This document shows positions 48,812-57,085 of a stretch of DNA of 64,000 bases, piece after piece. A program made the translations under genes and the position numbers. The notes beneath the pieces are model-generated. The model was given only the letters and a program-made list of their open reading frames with translations. It had not been told where the DNA came from and did no database searches. Position 1 is the stretch's first letter, and each line of letters opens with the position of its first letter. Source of the DNA: Bacteroidaceae bacterium (lineage in GTDB: Bacteria; Bacteroidota; Bacteroidia; Bacteroidales; Bacteroidaceae). The DNA is taken from assembly GCA_017381015.1 (NCBI GenBank), contig JAFOCV010000038.1, positions 25,062 to 89,061 on the forward strand, read 5' to 3'.

Positions 48812-48855
48812 TCAGTTTGCTTGAAACGAGGTTTGTCTTGACTTGCTTGGCTGTA

Positions 48856-50400
48856 TTAGAGCAACTTCTTCAAAAGACTGGTAATGCTTACCTGGTCTTC
48901 GATGATGCCACGAAGTTCTGATACATGTACGCGTCTCTGCTCCATGCTATCACGCTCACGGAGGGTAACGGTGTTGTCTTCCAATGTCTGCTGGTCAACT
49001 GTTACGCAGAAGGGACAACCGATAGCGTCCATACGGCGATAGCGCTTACCAATCTGGTCCTTCTCTTCGTATTTGCAGTTGAAGTGGAAACGTAGGTCGT
49101 TCATAATCTCCTGAGCCTTCTCGGGCATGCCATCCTTCTTGGTCAAGGGGAATACGGCCAACTTGATGGGAGCCAATGCAGCGGGAAGGTGAAGCACGGT
49201 ACGTGTCTGACCATCGGGCAATGCCTGCTCTTCATAGCTGTGGCACATGATAGAAAGGAACATACGGTCTACACCGATAGATGTCTCAATAACGTATGGA
49301 GTGTAAGACTCATTAGCTTCGGGGTCGAAGTACTCAATCTTCTTGCCGCTATATTTTGCATGACTTGAAAGGTCAAAGTTGGTACGAGAGTGAATACCCT
49401 CAACCTCCTTGAAACCGAAAGGCATGTGGAATTCGATATCGGTAGCAGCGTTAGCATAGTGAGCCAACTTGTCGTGGTCGTGGAAACGATAGTTGTCAGA
49501 ACCAAAGCCTAGAGCCTGGTGCCAAGCCATACGAGTTTGCTTCCACTGGTTGAACCAATCTAGCTCCGTGCCGGGCTTTACGAAGAACTGCATTTCCATC
49601 TGTTCGAACTCGCGCATACGGAAGATGAACTGACGTGCAACGATTTCGTTACGGAAAGCCTTACCAATCTGAGCAATACCGAAGGGAAGCTTCATACGGC
49701 CAGTCTTCTGAACGTTCAGATAGTTGACAAAGATACCCTGAGCAGTTTCTGGGCGCAAGTAAACCTTGTTGGCGCCTTCTGCGGTAGAACCCATCTCGGT
49801 AGAGAACATAAGGTTGAACTGACGAACCTCTGTCCAGTTTCTGGTGCCGCTGATGGGGCAAGCGATTTCTTCGTCAAGGATAATCTGACGCAATTCTGCC
49901 AAATCGCCTTCGTTCAAGGCCTTTGCAAAACGCTCGTGCAGAGCATCACGCTTCTCCTGGTTCTCAATAACGCGAGCATTGGTGGCGCGGAATTCTGCCT
50001 CGTTGAAAGCCTCGCCATACTTCTTGGCAGCCTTCTGGATTTCCTTGTCAATCTTCTCGTCGTACTTTGCCAACTGGTCCTCAATGAGAACGTCAGCACG
50101 ATAGCGCTTCTTGCTGTCCTTGTTGTCAATCAAGGGGTCGTTGAATGCGTCAACGTGACCACTAGCCTTCCATACGGTGGGATGCATGAAGATAGCTGCA
50201 TCGATACCCACGATGTTCTCGTGAAGCAATACCATTGATTGCCACCAATACTGTTTGATGTTGTTCTTCAACTCAACACCGTTCTGACCGTAATCATATA
50301 CAGCGCCCAGGCCATCATATATATCACTTGATGGAAAAACGAAACCATACTCCTTACAGTGAGAAATAATCTTCTTAAAAACGTCTTCTTGTTGTGCCAT
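48856..50400 (-). CDS. glyQS: Glycyl-tRNA synthetase, dimeric class II type
   Basis: I take the ATG at 50400 (MAQQEDVFKKIISHCKEYG), giving 514 residues, the usual length; a longer frame to 50466 runs back through the promoter. Class II motifs are visible: a motif 2-like FRNEIVARQFIFRMREFEQMEMQF region, with the preceding RPETAQGIFVNYLN, and motif 3 near SIGVDRMFLSIM. The C-terminal anticodon-binding domain begins around ALAPIKLAVFPL. It charges tRNA-Gly. Promoter box at 50424-50431. Confidence 0.96.
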   Translation of the reverse strand: MAQQEDVFKKIISHCKEYGFVFPSSDIYDGLGAVYDYGQNGVELKNNIKQYWWQSMVLLHENIVGIDAAIFMHPTVWKASGHVDAFNDPLIDNKDSKKRYRADVLIEDQLAKYDEKIDKEIQKAAKKYGEAFNEAEFRATNARVIENQEKRDALHERFAKALNEGDLAELRQIILDEEIACPISGTRNWTEVRQFNLMFSTEMGSTAEGANKVYLRPETAQGIFVNYLNVQKTGRMKLPFGIAQIGKAFRNEIVARQFIFRMREFEQMEMQFFVKPGTELDWFNQWKQTRMAWHQALGFGSDNYRFHDHDKLAHYANAATDIEFHMPFGFKEVEGIHSRTNFDLSSHAKYSGKKIEYFDPEANESYTPYVIETSIGVDRMFLSIMCHSYEEQALPDGQTRTVLHLPAALAPIKLAVFPLTKKDGMPEKAQEIMNDLRFHFNCKYEEKDQIGKRYRRMDAIGCPFCVTVDQQTLEDNTVTLRERDSMEQRRVHVSELRGIIEDQVSITSLLKKLL

Positions 50401-50423
50401 TGTTATTTTTGAATATTTTCGCG

Positions 50424-50431
50424 CAAAGTTA
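50424..50431 (-). promoter_or_regulatory. -7 box (TAACTTTG) for glyQS
   Basis: The minus strand reads TAACTTTGCGCG 23 bp upstream of the start at 50400. This placement rules out the longer start at 50466. Confidence 0.65.
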
Positions 50432-50537
50432 ACAATATTATGGTTTATAGCGAGAAGGTATTGCATGTTTTATGTGATAGTGCCCTGTGTTTTGCTATTT
50501 TCTGTGCTCCGTATTTGGTAAATTCAAGAAAAAAGCG

Positions 50538-50545
50538 TAGCTTTG
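50538..50545 (+). promoter_or_regulatory. -7 box (TAGCTTTG) for rpoD
   Basis: TAGCTTTGCGCG lies 68 bp upstream of the rpoD start and matches the consensus recognised by the sigma factor it expresses. Confidence 0.65.
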
Positions 50546-50613
50546 CGCGCTGAAATATGCATTTTTGCCTTTTGCTAAATTTTCATAGAATATAACACAA
50601 CGAAATATCGATA

Positions 50614-51477
50614 ATGAGACAACTTAAAATTACCAAGAGTATTACCAGCCGCGATAGCCAGTCCTTGGATAAATATCTTCAGGAAATCGGTCGCGAGCAG
50701 CTTCTAACCGTAGAAGAGGAGGTTGAACTAAGCCAGCGTATTCGTAAGGGTGACAGACAGGCATTGGACATCTTGGTTAAGAGCAACTTGCGCTTTGTGG
50801 TGTCAGTTGCGAAGCAGTATCAGAATCAAGGTTTGAGTTTGCCTGACCTTATCAACGAGGGTAATGTAGGACTTATCAAGGCAGCTGAGAAGTTTGACGA
50901 AACTCGTGGTTTCAAATTCATCAGTTATGCCGTATGGTGGATTCGTCAGACCATTCTTCAGGCATTGGCCGAGCAGAGCCGTATCGTGCGTCTGCCTTTG
51001 AATCAGGTTAGTGCGGTGAACAAGATCAGCAAGGCTATCACCAAGTTTGAGCAAGAATTTGAGCGCAAACCAAGCCCAGAGGAATTGGCAGAGTTGGTGA
51101 ACGAGGTGCCTGAGAAGATTAACGATAGTTTGCGTGCTAGTGGTCGCCACGTCAGTGTAGACGCTCCTTTCGTTGAGGGAGAGGACAATAGTCCCCTTGA
51201 TGTGATGGAGAATACTGATGCACCAGCTGCCGACCATACTCTTATCAACGAGAGTTTGTCATTGGAGATTTCACGTGCCTTGGATATCTTGAACGAGCGT
51301 GAGCGTGACATCATTGAGATGAGTTTTGGTATCTCTCAGCCCGAGATGACACTCGAGGAGATTGGCGACCGTTTTGGTTTGACACGTGAGCGTGTACGTC
51401 AGATTCGCGAGAAGGCTATCCGCAAGTTGCGCAATGGCAACAAGACAGGTGGTACACTCCGTTCATACCTAGGTTAA
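50614..51477 (+). CDS. rpoD: Primary sigma factor RpoD (short Bacteroidota type)
   Basis: A 287-residue sigma-70 protein. Region 1.2 is at [15 protein letters not shown]; region 2 contains [20 protein letters not shown], and [14 protein letters not shown]; region 3 follows; region 4 ends in [22 protein letters not shown]. The N-terminal acidic region 1.1 of other RpoD proteins is absent, as is normal in this phylum. It recognises the TTTG/TAnnTTTG promoters seen throughout the window. Its own terminator follows at 51511-51548. Confidence 0.96.
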   Translation: MRQLKITKSITSRDSQSLDKYLQEIGREQLLTVEEEVELSQRIRKGDRQALDILVKSNLRFVVSVAKQYQNQGLSLPDLINEGNVGLIKAAEKFDETRGFKFISYAVWWIRQTILQALAEQSRIVRLPLNQVSAVNKISKAITKFEQEFERKPSPEELAELVNEVPEKINDSLRASGRHVSVDAPFVEGEDNSPLDVMENTDAPAADHTLINESLSLEISRALDILNERERDIIEMSFGISQPEMTLEEIGDRFGLTRERVRQIREKAIRKLRNGNKTGGTLRSYLG

Positions 51478-51510
51478 TAGAACCATTTATTCGGTTTCTG
51501 ATAATATATG

Positions 51511-51548
51511 GCAATGCTACTTTTTCCGAGGTGGCATTGCTTTTTTTT
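51511..51548 (+). terminator. Intrinsic terminator of rpoD
   Basis: GCAATGCTAC pairs with GTGGCATTGC (one mismatch), followed by a run of eight T. It lies 33 bp after the rpoD stop. Confidence 0.85.
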
Positions 51549-51581
51549 CTTCCCTAGTAGAGGAAGAGAGAAGAAGACTTT

Positions 51582-51750
51582 GGAATGCATTTTCTTTCCC
51601 TGAATCGGACTTTTGAAGCTTTGGAAATGGTTTTTGGGGGACAAAAACGTATTTCCAAGACTTCGGAAATGCAATTCCGTCCGCAAAAACGTATTTCCGA
51701 GGCTTCGGAAATGATATTTTGACCAGAGAAATGGATTTCCGAGAGGTGGA
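51582..51750. repeat. Intergenic tandem array 3, period 41-42 bp
   Basis: GGAAATG or a close variant starts at 51582, 51623, 51665, 51707 and about 51748 (steps 41, 42, 42, 41). Between the central units, ATTTCCGA-GGCT-TCGGAAAT (51693-51712) is a perfect inverted repeat with a 4-nt loop, and the neighbouring copy is ATTTCCAAGACTTCGGAAAT. AACGTATTTCCG here resembles AACGCATTTCCG of array 1. Confidence 0.88.
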
Positions 51751-51780
51751 GATTGCTTTTCGGAGGAGTGGGAGGAAAAG

Positions 51781-51821
51781 CAAATGCGGTTTGTGCCCTT
51801 TTGAGCAACAAACCGCATTTG
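51781..51821. terminator. Terminator downstream of the hexosaminidase gene
   Basis: CAAATGCGGTTTGT and ACAAACCGCATTTG form a perfect 14-bp stem with a 13-nt loop, followed by TTATTTT on the plus strand. It ends the leftward GH20 gene and any transcript of array 3. Confidence 0.8.
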
Positions 51822-51834
51822 TTATTTTATGAGA

Positions 51835-53913
51835 TTAGGGATTTGCAGTACAAATACCTCTTCTGTGCATATCTTTACTGATGTGGCTTAGACGCTTGAG
51901 GAAGTCAGCATAACTGCGATTCTTCTGTGGACTCCAACCAGCTTCGCTCAGTGCCAAAGCTCTTGGGAAGGCCATGTAATACATACGCTCGGTAGAGTTG
52001 ATACACTCGCTCCAAAGAGTACCAGCAACACCATATAAGTTGTTGTTTTCGAAAGTCATATCATATCCCCATGCAGGGTCTAGCTTGTATGTCTGTTCCA
52101 ACGATGTTGTGGGCATACCCCAGTTTACCTCTGGCATATCTCCACGAGCAGCGGGATAGTCAAGATAACAGTGCTCACCAGGGCAAAGCATAATCTTGGC
52201 ATTGCATCTGATGGCGGCATCTATTGCGGTGGCGGTAAGGCCATGACGCCATGCAAATACTACGCAACCGGGTTGTATTTCGTGGAAGTCGGTTTCATAC
52301 CAGAACATAGGTACTTTGTTGAGGTCTTTGCGCAGGAAATCGATTACACGGTCGAACATATACTTTTGCAATCTCCAGTTGTCGTTTCTGGAATTGGGTT
52401 GAGGAGTGATGCCAGGTTGGCTCATTATCTCGCCAAGAAGTTTCTTGCAACTTTCGCATGAAGACCAGCACTCCAATGGAGGATTGCCTGCTTCATCGCC
52501 ACCCAGGTGAACGTATTGAGAGGTAAATACTTCGGATAGTTCCTTGAAAACGTTCTGCAGGAATTCGTAAGTAAATTCGTTGCTTGGGCAAAGTAGATTG
52601 TCAGATACACCGCAAGTAGTGCGAATGGGGATTTGCACGCCACCACAAGTCAGTTCGGGATAGCAATGGATAGCAGCTACCTGATGACCGGGCATTTCAA
52701 TTTCGGGAATGATGTCCACATGATATTGCTTGGCAAATGCTACGAGTTCTTTCATTTGCTCCTGAGTGTAAAAACCGCTAATGGGCATTTGCATATCATC
52801 CATACCTACGCGGAAGCTACCCACTTCTGTCAACTTGGGATACTTCTTTATTTCTATACGCCAAGCCTGGTCATCAGTCAAATGCAGGTGAAGAGCATTC
52901 ATCTTGTAGCGTGCCATCTCCATCACCATACCCTTGAGGTCCTCGAAGGGGATGAAGATACGGCATGGGTCAACCATCAGCTCTCTCATCTTTGTGCGAG
53001 GGCTGTCCTTGATGGTAAGAGCATGCAGATTGGCAATACGTCCGTTCTCCTCCTGAGGAATAAGCATCTGGTCAAGTGTCATAATACCATAGAATACACC
53101 AGCGGCATCTGAACCCTTGATGCAAATGCCCTTCTCATCGATACTCATAGTGTATGATTCGGGAGTGTTGATGCTCTTGTCGATGCTCAGAGTAATGGTA
53201 GCCTTGCTCTTTTTGAAGTTTTTGGTGCCCAATCTGCTCTTCAATACGGTTTCCAATTGCTTTCTTTCATTTGCTAAGGTCTCATCAGCAATGATTTTGC
53301 CCAAGTTTTTGGTTTCAAGCGCAATAGCACCGGTGAATACCATCTCTTGAGGAATGGGGATGATGCTGAATTCCTTTGGACAATCCTCCAGAGAAGGTTT
53401 TTGCTTCTTGGCAAAGAACTTTCCCCAGTAAGGGTCGCTCTTGTAAGCCTTCTCCGAACCCTTTGGCACGATAAGGTTTATGTTTCTGAGATTGAGACCA
53501 CTAAATGCATCCTCGGCAATGGTGGGAGGAGTTGTGGCAAGTGATGTAATGGTGTGCAAGCCATAGCAGTTGCCAAAAGCTCTGCTCTCGATTCTTTCAG
53601 TTGTGGCAGGCAGGATTAGCGAGGTCAAGCTATCGCAAGCAAAAAATGATTGACTACCGATAAATCTAACCTTGTTGGGCAGGATGAGGCTCTTTAGTTT
53701 GTGGCGAGAGTGCAACGCATTTGCTCTGATGCTATCACAATCAGCTTCGCTCAGGTCAAGCTCTTCCATGTTCCATTGTAAATCACGCAATTGGCGGAAA
53801 TCGTCGTTCCAACCGCCACATCTGAACGCTCCTGTCTTCTTTACGCTCTGTGCGCTAGCCATAGCACAAATGCAGAAAAGAAGGAAGAAGTTTAGCAATT
53901 GTCTTTTCTTCAT
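51835..53913 (-). CDS. Beta-N-acetylhexosaminidase, GH20, with leucine-rich repeat N-terminus
   Basis: Started at the ATG at 53913 (signal peptide MKKRQLLNFFLLFCICAMASA), the protein has 692 residues; a longer frame to 53964 crosses the promoter box. Residues about 60-160 are BspA-like leucine-rich repeats (LKSLILPNKVRFIGSQSFFA; LTSLILPATTERIESRAFGN). A GH20b domain follows (about 180-310), then the catalytic barrel with the Asp-Glu pair in HLGGDEAG. The enzyme releases terminal beta-GlcNAc or GalNAc, for example from host glycans. The LRR-GH20 fusion is unusual. Confidence 0.9.
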   Translation of the reverse strand: MKKRQLLNFFLLFCICAMASAQSVKKTGAFRCGGWNDDFRQLRDLQWNMEELDLSEADCDSIRANALHSRHKLKSLILPNKVRFIGSQSFFACDSLTSLILPATTERIESRAFGNCYGLHTITSLATTPPTIAEDAFSGLNLRNINLIVPKGSEKAYKSDPYWGKFFAKKQKPSLEDCPKEFSIIPIPQEMVFTGAIALETKNLGKIIADETLANERKQLETVLKSRLGTKNFKKSKATITLSIDKSINTPESYTMSIDEKGICIKGSDAAGVFYGIMTLDQMLIPQEENGRIANLHALTIKDSPRTKMRELMVDPCRIFIPFEDLKGMVMEMARYKMNALHLHLTDDQAWRIEIKKYPKLTEVGSFRVGMDDMQMPISGFYTQEQMKELVAFAKQYHVDIIPEIEMPGHQVAAIHCYPELTCGGVQIPIRTTCGVSDNLLCPSNEFTYEFLQNVFKELSEVFTSQYVHLGGDEAGNPPLECWSSCESCKKLLGEIMSQPGITPQPNSRNDNWRLQKYMFDRVIDFLRKDLNKVPMFWYETDFHEIQPGCVVFAWRHGLTATAIDAAIRCNAKIMLCPGEHCYLDYPAARGDMPEVNWGMPTTSLEQTYKLDPAWGYDMTFENNNLYGVAGTLWSECINSTERMYYMAFPRALALSEAGWSPQKNRSYADFLKRLSHISKDMHRRGICTANP

Positions 53914-53941
53914 GTTTTTGGTATTAAGTTTTATTGTGACG

Positions 53942-53949
53942 CAAAGATA
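53942..53949 (-). promoter_or_regulatory. -7 box (TATCTTTG) for the hexosaminidase gene
   Basis: The minus strand reads TATCTTTGCGTC 28 bp upstream of the start at 53913 and is back to back with the purH promoter. Confidence 0.6.
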
Positions 53950-53992
53950 TAAATAAATACGCAAGAATCAATCATATTTGCTAAAAAAAGTG

Positions 53993-54000
53993 TACCTTTG
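53993..54000 (+). promoter_or_regulatory. -7 box (TACCTTTG) for purH and perhaps the mre operon
   Basis: TACCTTTGCACG lies 47 bp upstream of the start at 54048. A TTTG is 12 bp before it, closer than the usual 19-20, so the -33 element is not assigned. Confidence 0.65.
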
Positions 54001-54047
54001 CACGCGTATTAAAAATGTGGAGAAACAATTAATAAAATTTAAAACAT

Positions 54048-54641
54048 ATGTCACAGACAAAGAAAATCAAAAGAGCTCTAGTGAGTGTCTTCCACAAGGA
54101 CGGACTTGATGAGATTTTGCGCACATTGCATGCTCAGGGTGTAGAATTGCTAAGCACCGGTGGTACTCAGTCTTTCATCGAGAGTTTGGGTATTCCCTGC
54201 GTTAAGGTAGAGGATGTTACCTCTTATCCCAGCATCTTGGGTGGTCGTGTAAAGACTCTTCACCCCAAGGTATTCGGTGGTATCCTGGGTCGTCGCGACT
54301 TGGAGGACGATTGCAAGCAGATGCAGCACTATGAGATTCCTGAAATCGACTTGGTGATTGTGGATTTGTATCCCTTCGAGCAGACAGTAGCAAGCGGTGC
54401 TAGCGAGGCAGACATCATCGAGAAGATAGATATAGGCGGTATCAGCTTGATTCGTGCAGGTGCCAAGAACTTTAACGATGTTATCATCGTGCCCAGCAAG
54501 GCAGAGTACAAGCCTTTGTTGGAGTTGCTTCAGCAGAAGGGTGGCGAGAGCGATATCGAGGATCGTAAGTGGTTTGCAGCTCAGGCATTCGGTGTCAGCA
54601 GCCATTATGATACAGCTATTCACGAGTATTTTGTAAAGTAA
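54048..54641 (+). CDS. purH: IMP cyclohydrolase (PurH N-terminal domain only)
   Basis: The 197-residue protein matches only the N-terminal MGS-like cyclohydrolase part of PurH: RALVSVFHKDGLDEILRTL, LLSTGGTQ, VTSYPSILGGRVKTLHPKV, IDLVIVDLYPFE, and IDIGGISLIRAGAKNF. Full PurH is a little over 500 residues and carries the AICAR transformylase C-terminal half, which is absent here: the frame ends cleanly and mreB follows 25 bp later. There is no sign of a frameshift or remnant. The transformylase step (PurV type) should be encoded elsewhere. It catalyses the last step of IMP synthesis. Confidence 0.9.
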   Translation: MSQTKKIKRALVSVFHKDGLDEILRTLHAQGVELLSTGGTQSFIESLGIPCVKVEDVTSYPSILGGRVKTLHPKVFGGILGRRDLEDDCKQMQHYEIPEIDLVIVDLYPFEQTVASGASEADIIEKIDIGGISLIRAGAKNFNDVIIVPSKAEYKPLLELLQQKGGESDIEDRKWFAAQAFGVSSHYDTAIHEYFVK

Positions 54642-54666
54642 TCATCGTCAACACTGAGGCTAATAA

Positions 54667-55686
54667 ATGGGTTTCTTTAGTTTTACCAAGGAAATAGCAA
54701 TGGACTTGGGTACTGCCAATACCATTATCATCAGCGATGGTAAGGTTTTGGTGGACGAACCAAGTGTTGTAGCTTTGGACCGCCGCACAGAAAAGATGAT
54801 AGCTGTGGGTGGCAAGGCTAAGATGATGTACGAAAAGACCAATCAGAATATCCGTACTATTCGTCCCCTGCGCGATGGCGTTATTGCCGACTTTAATGCG
54901 TGTGAGCAGATGATGCGTGGTCTTATCAAGAAGATTCACTCAGGCAGCAATCTGTTCACTCCCTCATTGAAGATGGTAATTGGTGTGCCCAGCGGTTCTA
55001 CCGAGGTGGAGTTGCGCGCCGTTCGTGATAGTGCAGAGCATGCTGGTGGTCGTGAGGTGTATTTGATATACGAACCAATGGCAGCTGCTATAGGTATTGG
55101 TTTGGATGTCTTGGCGCCAGAGGGTAATATGATTGTTGATATAGGTGGTGGTAGCACCGAGATTGCTGTTATCAGCCTTGGTGGTATCGTAGCCGATAAG
55201 AGCTTGCGTGTAGCTGGTGACGAACTTACAGCTGATATTCAGGAATACATGTCTCGTCAGCACAATGTCAAGGTCAGTGAGCGTATGGCAGAGCGCATCA
55301 AGATTCAGGTAGGTGCAGCACTTACCGACTTGGGCGACGAGGCCCCCGAGGATTATGTAGTACATGGTCCTAACCGTATCACTGCTTTGCCCATGGAGGT
55401 GCCAGTATGTTATCAGGAGATAGCACGTTGTTTGGAGAAGACCGTAGCAAAGATTGAAACAGCTATTCTTCAGGCATTGGAAGAGACTCCACCAGAATTG
55501 TATGCCGATATCGTGCACAACGGTATTTACTTGGCTGGTGGTGGCGCATTGCTAAAGGGTTTGGCACGTCGTTTGACCGACAAGATCAATATCCCCTTCC
55601 ATGTGGCAGAAGACCCCTTGCATTGTGTGGCAAAGGGTACAGGTATTGCACTTAAGCACATCAACGAGTTCTCGTTCTTGATGTAA
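54667..55686 (+). CDS. mreB: Rod-shape determining protein MreB
   Basis: A 339-residue bacterial actin: phosphate 1 motif AMDLGTANTIII at the N-terminus, phosphate 2 NMIVDIGGGSTEIAV, and the adenosine motif GIYLAGGGALLKGL near the end. It forms membrane-associated filaments that direct the elongasome. It heads the mreB-mreC-mreD-mrdA-rodA series. Confidence 0.97.
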   Translation: MGFFSFTKEIAMDLGTANTIIISDGKVLVDEPSVVALDRRTEKMIAVGGKAKMMYEKTNQNIRTIRPLRDGVIADFNACEQMMRGLIKKIHSGSNLFTPSLKMVIGVPSGSTEVELRAVRDSAEHAGGREVYLIYEPMAAAIGIGLDVLAPEGNMIVDIGGGSTEIAVISLGGIVADKSLRVAGDELTADIQEYMSRQHNVKVSERMAERIKIQVGAALTDLGDEAPEDYVVHGPNRITALPMEVPVCYQEIARCLEKTVAKIETAILQALEETPPELYADIVHNGIYLAGGGALLKGLARRLTDKINIPFHVAEDPLHCVAKGTGIALKHINEFSFLM

Positions 55687-55715
55687 TTCAGAGCAAGACA
55701 ACGAAAAAATAAATT

Positions 55716-55755
55716 AGAGGGTGTGCCTAAAGCATTGTTTTTTGACACACCCTCT
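55716..55755 (+). promoter_or_regulatory. Hairpin between mreB and mreC
   Basis: AGAGGGTGTG and CACACCCTCT form a perfect 10-bp stem enclosing 20 nt that contain six T. It ends 13 bp before the mreC start, so it may partly terminate transcription after mreB or sequester the mreC start region. Confidence 0.6.
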
Positions 55756-55768
55756 TCAATTTTCTCTT

Positions 55769-56590
55769 ATGCAAGGAATCTTTGCTTGGATTAGTAAATA
55801 CTCACATTGGTTGGTACTCCTCTTATTGGAAGGTATCAGCCTTGCTCTGCTTGTCTCCTTCAATGACTATCAGGGCAGCGTGTGGTTTACTGGTGCCAAT
55901 AGGGTAGTGGGACAAGTGCATGAGTGGCAACAATCGGCATTGTCATATCTCAGCCTTGGCAAGGTCAACAAAGAACTTACAGAGCAGAACTTTCTCCTGC
56001 AACAGGAATTGGAGGTGCTTCGCAATGAATTGAGCGAACTCACTCACGATAGCACTTATGCCGAGCGAGCCTTGGAGGCCAAGTTGCAAGAGGTTCCTGT
56101 ACTACCAGCACAGTTGGTGTACAATAATATAAATTTACGCGACAATTATTTGACTATCAACCGTGGCTCCAATCATGGCGTAAAGGCCAAGATGGGAGTT
56201 GTCTCCGGCAATGGTATAGTGGGTATAATATCAAGTGTATCGGAAAACTATTCCGTGGTGATGTCCGTGCTCAACAGTAAGTCAAGTATCTCATGTCGCT
56301 TGCGAGGGAGCAATTATTTTGGTTATTTGCATTGGCAGGGTGGCGATGTCCTTTATGCACAGTTGGACGATGTGCCCCGTCATGCCGATTTCGAAGTGGG
56401 AGATTCAGTAGAAACCAGTGGTTATAGCAATGTATTTCCCTCGGGCATATTGGTTGGAACAGTAGAACAAATCAATGATAGTAAGGATGGATTGAGTTAT
56501 CAGCTCATCGTACGCTTGGTATCAGATTTGGCTAATATACGTGATGTAGCGGTAATCCTTAAGGAAGATGATACAGACATTATTCCATAG
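55769..56590 (+). CDS. mreC: Rod-shape determining protein MreC
   Basis: From the ATG at 55769 (MQGIFAWISKYSHWLVLLLL) the protein is 273 residues; an upstream start at 55721 lies inside the hairpin and is rejected. It has one N-terminal transmembrane helix, a periplasmic coiled coil (about 65-105) and the MreC beta domain with NRGSNHGVKAKMGVVSGNGI and SVLNSKSSISCRL. It scaffolds the elongasome in the periplasm. It overlaps mreD by 23 bp. Confidence 0.93.
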   Translation: MQGIFAWISKYSHWLVLLLLEGISLALLVSFNDYQGSVWFTGANRVVGQVHEWQQSALSYLSLGKVNKELTEQNFLLQQELEVLRNELSELTHDSTYAERALEAKLQEVPVLPAQLVYNNINLRDNYLTINRGSNHGVKAKMGVVSGNGIVGIISSVSENYSVVMSVLNSKSSISCRLRGSNYFGYLHWQGGDVLYAQLDDVPRHADFEVGDSVETSGYSNVFPSGILVGTVEQINDSKDGLSYQLIVRLVSDLANIRDVAVILKEDDTDIIP

Positions 56591-57074
56591 GTTGGGTATT
56601 GCAATATTGGTGGTATTGCTTCAGGTTTTTGTGCTCAATCACATCAACCTTTGGGGGTATGCTATCCCTTTGCTTGGTGTGATGGCTCTGTTTTACACAC
56701 CGTTAAGCGTGGGGCGTATCTCCGGCATGCTCCATGCCTTTGTCATAGGTATAGTATTGGATGCTTTCAGCAACACTCCTGGTGTAGCAGCAGGAGCCAT
56801 GACTCTTACAGCTTTCATTCAGCCCTCCTTGCTTATGGCAATGGCTCCCAAGGATGCTCTGACAGATGCCGTTCCCAATAAGGAATTGCTGGGCAGACAC
56901 AAGTACTTTTGGTACATTGCCCTGCTTATGGCAGTTCATCATTTGGCATACTTTATGTTGGAGGCCTTCACCTTCTTTAACTTCTCCACTCTTCTTTTGC
57001 GTTTGCTGGGCAGTTATCTGTTGTCTCTGCTTTTGGTGTTCACAATGGAGATGTTGCGCTCGTTTAAATCGTAA
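56568..57074 (+). CDS. mreD: Rod-shape determining protein MreD
   Basis: A 168-residue inner-membrane protein with about five hydrophobic helices, the typical size and topology of MreD. Position between mreC and mrdA confirms it, since sequence conservation is low. It starts inside the 3' end of mreC. Confidence 0.88.
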   Translation: MIQTLFHRLGIAILVVLLQVFVLNHINLWGYAIPLLGVMALFYTPLSVGRISGMLHAFVIGIVLDAFSNTPGVAAGAMTLTAFIQPSLLMAMAPKDALTDAVPNKELLGRHKYFWYIALLMAVHHLAYFMLEAFTFFNFSTLLLRLLGSYLLSLLLVFTMEMLRSFKS

Positions 57075-57085
57075 GTTATCGTCCT

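Larger units (their letters stand above)
51478..51834. other. Convergent intergenic region after rpoD with array 3
   Basis: The 357 bp between rpoD and the hexosaminidase gene hold the rpoD terminator (51511-51548), a five-unit ~42-bp array (51582-51750) and a second strong hairpin (51781-51821). Overlapping short frames here are artefacts of the repeats. Confidence 0.7.

Noticed and set aside
51478-51834. Small genes of 85-114 codons over array 3
   Set aside because: Three overlapping frames run through the same repeats and hairpins between two terminators; this is what a repeat produces.
54048-54641. purH broken by a frameshift
   Set aside because: The coding frame ends with a normal stop 25 bp before mreB and there is no residue of the transformylase half in any frame.
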